Assembly (NCBI RefSeq): GCF_902501965.1 | Contig: NZ_CABWID010000004.1 | Span: 1 to 64,000 of the forward strand | Source of the DNA: Collinsella sp. AK_207A | GTDB lineage: Bacteria; Actinomycetota; Coriobacteriia; Coriobacteriales; Coriobacteriaceae | Length of the DNA: 64,000 nucleotides | Reading direction: 5' to 3' | Part shown: positions 62,498 through 64,000 of the stretch, piece after piece | Layout of the letters: each line of letters begins with the position of its first letter | Numbering within the stretch: position 1 is the first letter of the stretch | The notes under the pieces: generated by a model | Databases searched by the model: none | The model's input: only the letters and a program-made list of their open reading frames with translations | Told to the model about the DNA's origin: nothing | Translations under genes and position numbers: made by a program

Positions 62498-62869
62498 TTA
62501 CGCCTCCTTTCGAGGAGCGACGACGATGGTGATGTGGCTCGTGCGCTTGAGGATGCGGGAGGCAGAGCCCTTGGCGCGCGGACGGATGCGCTTGAGCGTG
62601 GGGCCCTCGTTCACGTAGGCGCGAACGATGACCAGGTCGTCGCGGCGCAGGCCGTTGTTGTTCTCGGCGTTCGCCACAGCGGAACGCAGAACCTTCTCGA
62701 CGTCCACGGCCACGTGACGCTCGCAGAACTGGAGGATGTTGAAGGCGTCCTCGACGGACTTGCCGCGGACCAGATCGACCACCAGGCGGGCCTTGCCAGG
62801 GGACACGCGCACGTACTTGGCGGTAGCGCGGACCTCGCGGGTCTGGGTATCGGTAGAATTCGTTGCCAT
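62498..62869 (-). CDS. rplV: 50S ribosomal protein L22
   Basis: 123 residues: [40 protein letters not shown] and [22 protein letters not shown] (tunnel-lining hairpin). The loop is the site of macrolide-resistance changes in many species; nothing unusual is seen here. Confidence 0.95.
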   Translation of the reverse strand: MATNSTDTQTREVRATAKYVRVSPGKARLVVDLVRGKSVEDAFNILQFCERHVAVDVEKVLRSAVANAENNNGLRRDDLVIVRAYVNEGPTLKRIRPRAKGSASRILKRTSHITIVVAPRKEA

Positions 62870-62884
62870 TTACGTACTTACCCC

Positions 62885-63145
62885 CTACTTGGCCTTGTGG
62901 CCACGGAACGTGCGGGTGGGCGCGAACTCGCCCAGCTTGTGGCCAACCATGGACTCGGTGACGTACACGGGCACGTGCTTGCGGCCGTCGTGCACGGCGA
63001 TGGTGTGACCGACCATCTCCGGGAAGATGGTGCTGGCACGGGACCACGTCTTCACGACGTCCTTCACGCCGGCCTCGTTCATCGCGGTGATACGCGAGAG
63101 GAGGCGCGTCTCCACGTACGGGCCCTTTTTGAGACTTCTGCTCAT
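62885..63145 (-). CDS. rpsS: 30S ribosomal protein S19
   Basis: 86 residues: [43 protein letters not shown], and [21 protein letters not shown]. It contacts S13 and the A-site tRNA. It starts 27 nt after rplB. Confidence 0.95.
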   Translation of the reverse strand: MSRSLKKGPYVETRLLSRITAMNEAGVKDVVKTWSRASTIFPEMVGHTIAVHDGRKHVPVYVTESMVGHKLGEFAPTRTFRGHKAK

Positions 63146-63172
63146 AGGTGCAATCTCCTAACTCGGTATCGA

Positions 63173-64000
63173 CTACTTGGTCTTGCGACGACGGATGATG
63201 AGGTCGTTCGACGTCTTCTTCTTCTTGCGGGTGCGGAAGCCCTTCGTCGGCTTGCCCCACGGCGTGACGCTCGGACGGCCGGAGGTGTGGTTGCGACCCT
63301 CGCCACCGCCGTGCGGGTGGTCGACCGGGTTCATGACCGTACCGCGGACGGTCGGGCGGACGTTGAGCTTGCGCTTACGGCCGGCCTTGCCGATCACGAT
63401 GTTGGCGTGCTCGGCGTTGCCGACCTCGCCCACCGTGGCGCGGCAGGTGACCAGCACGCGACGCATCTCGGAGCTGGGCATACGCAGGATGGCGTACTTG
63501 CCCTCCTTACCCATGAGCTGGCAGGAGTTGCCGGCGGAACGCGCGATCGCGGCGCCCTTACCCGGCTGGAACTCCACCGCGTGGATGAGCGTACCCACGG
63601 GGATGGCGGACAGCGGCAGCGCGTTGCCCGGCTTGATGTCGGCGTCGGCGCCGGACACCACGGTGTCGCCCACCTTCAGGCCCTTGGGGGCGAGGATATA
63701 GCGCTTCTCGCCGTCGGCGTAGTGCAGCAGCGCGATACGGGCGGAGCGGTTCGGGTCGTACTCGATGGTCGCGACCTTGGCGGGCACGCCGTCCTTGTTG
63801 CGCTTGAAGTCGATGCGACGATACTGGCGCTTCACGCCGCCACCCTGATGGCGAACGGTGATGCGACCGGTGTTGTTGCGGCCGGCCTTCTTGGGCAGCG
63901 GCTCGAGGAGCGACTTCTCGGGCTTGGTGCAGGTGATCTCGGCGAAGTCCGAGATGGTCTGCCAACGACGGCCCGGGCTCGTCGGTTTAAGGTGCTTTAC
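63173..64000 (-). CDS. rplB: 50S ribosomal protein L2, start outside the window
   Basis: 275 residues are visible, from [19 protein letters not shown] at the window edge to IIRRRKTK. Only the first one to three residues are missing. Landmarks are [25 protein letters not shown]-type (here [18 protein letters not shown]), and the peptidyl-transferase loop [13 protein letters not shown]. The frame is open to the last base, so the start after 64000 must be read from neighbouring sequence. rplW is expected next. Confidence 0.95.
   Translation of the reverse strand, partial: VKHLKPTSPGRRWQTISDFAEITCTKPEKSLLEPLPKKAGRNNTGRITVRHQGGGVKRQYRRIDFKRNKDGVPAKVATIEYDPNRSARIALLHYADGEKRYILAPKGLKVGDTVVSGADADIKPGNALPLSAIPVGTLIHAVEFQPGKGAAIARSAGNSCQLMGKEGKYAILRMPSSEMRRVLVTCRATVGEVGNAEHANIVIGKAGRKRKLNVRPTVRGTVMNPVDHPHGGGEGRNHTSGRPSVTPWGKPTKGFRTRKKKKTSNDLIIRRRKTK

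Overview
The window reads as a high-GC, anaerobic Gram-positive chromosome, most like the Coriobacteriia (Collinsella or a close relative). That placement is inferred from gene content and codon use. Supporting features are the sufCBDSU order, two large ferredoxin-type proteins of unknown role, a GGGtGRT/NifU-like gene pair, split transketolase subunits and a mannose-type PTS. About 55 intact genes are visible, mostly on the minus strand. No tRNA, rRNA or CRISPR array was seen.

Layout. 0.3-9 kb: the ribosome-associated ATPase EttA, an SdpR/SdpI-like pair, a decayed plus-strand tcdA copy facing an intact minus-strand tcdA-tatD pair, two HAD phosphatases, an Rrf2 regulator and metY. 9-13.3 kb: a complete quaternary-amine type ABC importer with an unusual Fe-S protein inside its operon. 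13.4-18.9 kb: sufCBDSU with promoter and terminator. 19-22.4 kb: a ParE/Phd-type toxin-antitoxin pair running into a sirtuin, then on the plus strand the NifU-like/GGGtGRT pair. 22.4-29.5 kb: an aminotransferase, an APC permease, a calcineurin-like phosphatase, a DUF4342-like protein and a two-component system.

29.5-36.5 kb is an accessory patch. It holds a frameshifted IS110-type element, a HAD gene cut off next to it, a GntR regulator, a mannose-type PTS with a SIS-domain sugar-phosphate deglycase, and IS3 and gene-tail remnants. 36.5-50.5 kb returns to housekeeping genes: proC, ade, a Cof phosphatase, tyrS, a class A PBP, argR with a 37-residue membrane peptide, a glycosyltransferase, truA, a fused EcfA-EcfA-EcfT protein and birA. 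50.6-60 kb: split transketolase, a four-cluster ferredoxin-like protein, DUF454, MscS, groESL and a YtcJ-type amidohydrolase. 60-64 kb: part of the S10 ribosomal-protein operon, from rplX to rplB, which is cut by the window end.

How the genes fit together: Fe-S biology recurs (SUF, a second scaffold-like protein, a cysteine-bearing Rrf2 regulator, two ferredoxin-like proteins). Sulfur and methylamine-type metabolism meets in the rrf2-metY-ABC-importer run. The most unusual non-coding structure is a set of large nested palindromes in intergenic gaps. Three of them (41946-42190, 55741-55874, 59909-60018) share a conserved internal core although their stems differ completely. One lies where the ribosomal-protein operon stops after rplX instead of continuing to rplE.
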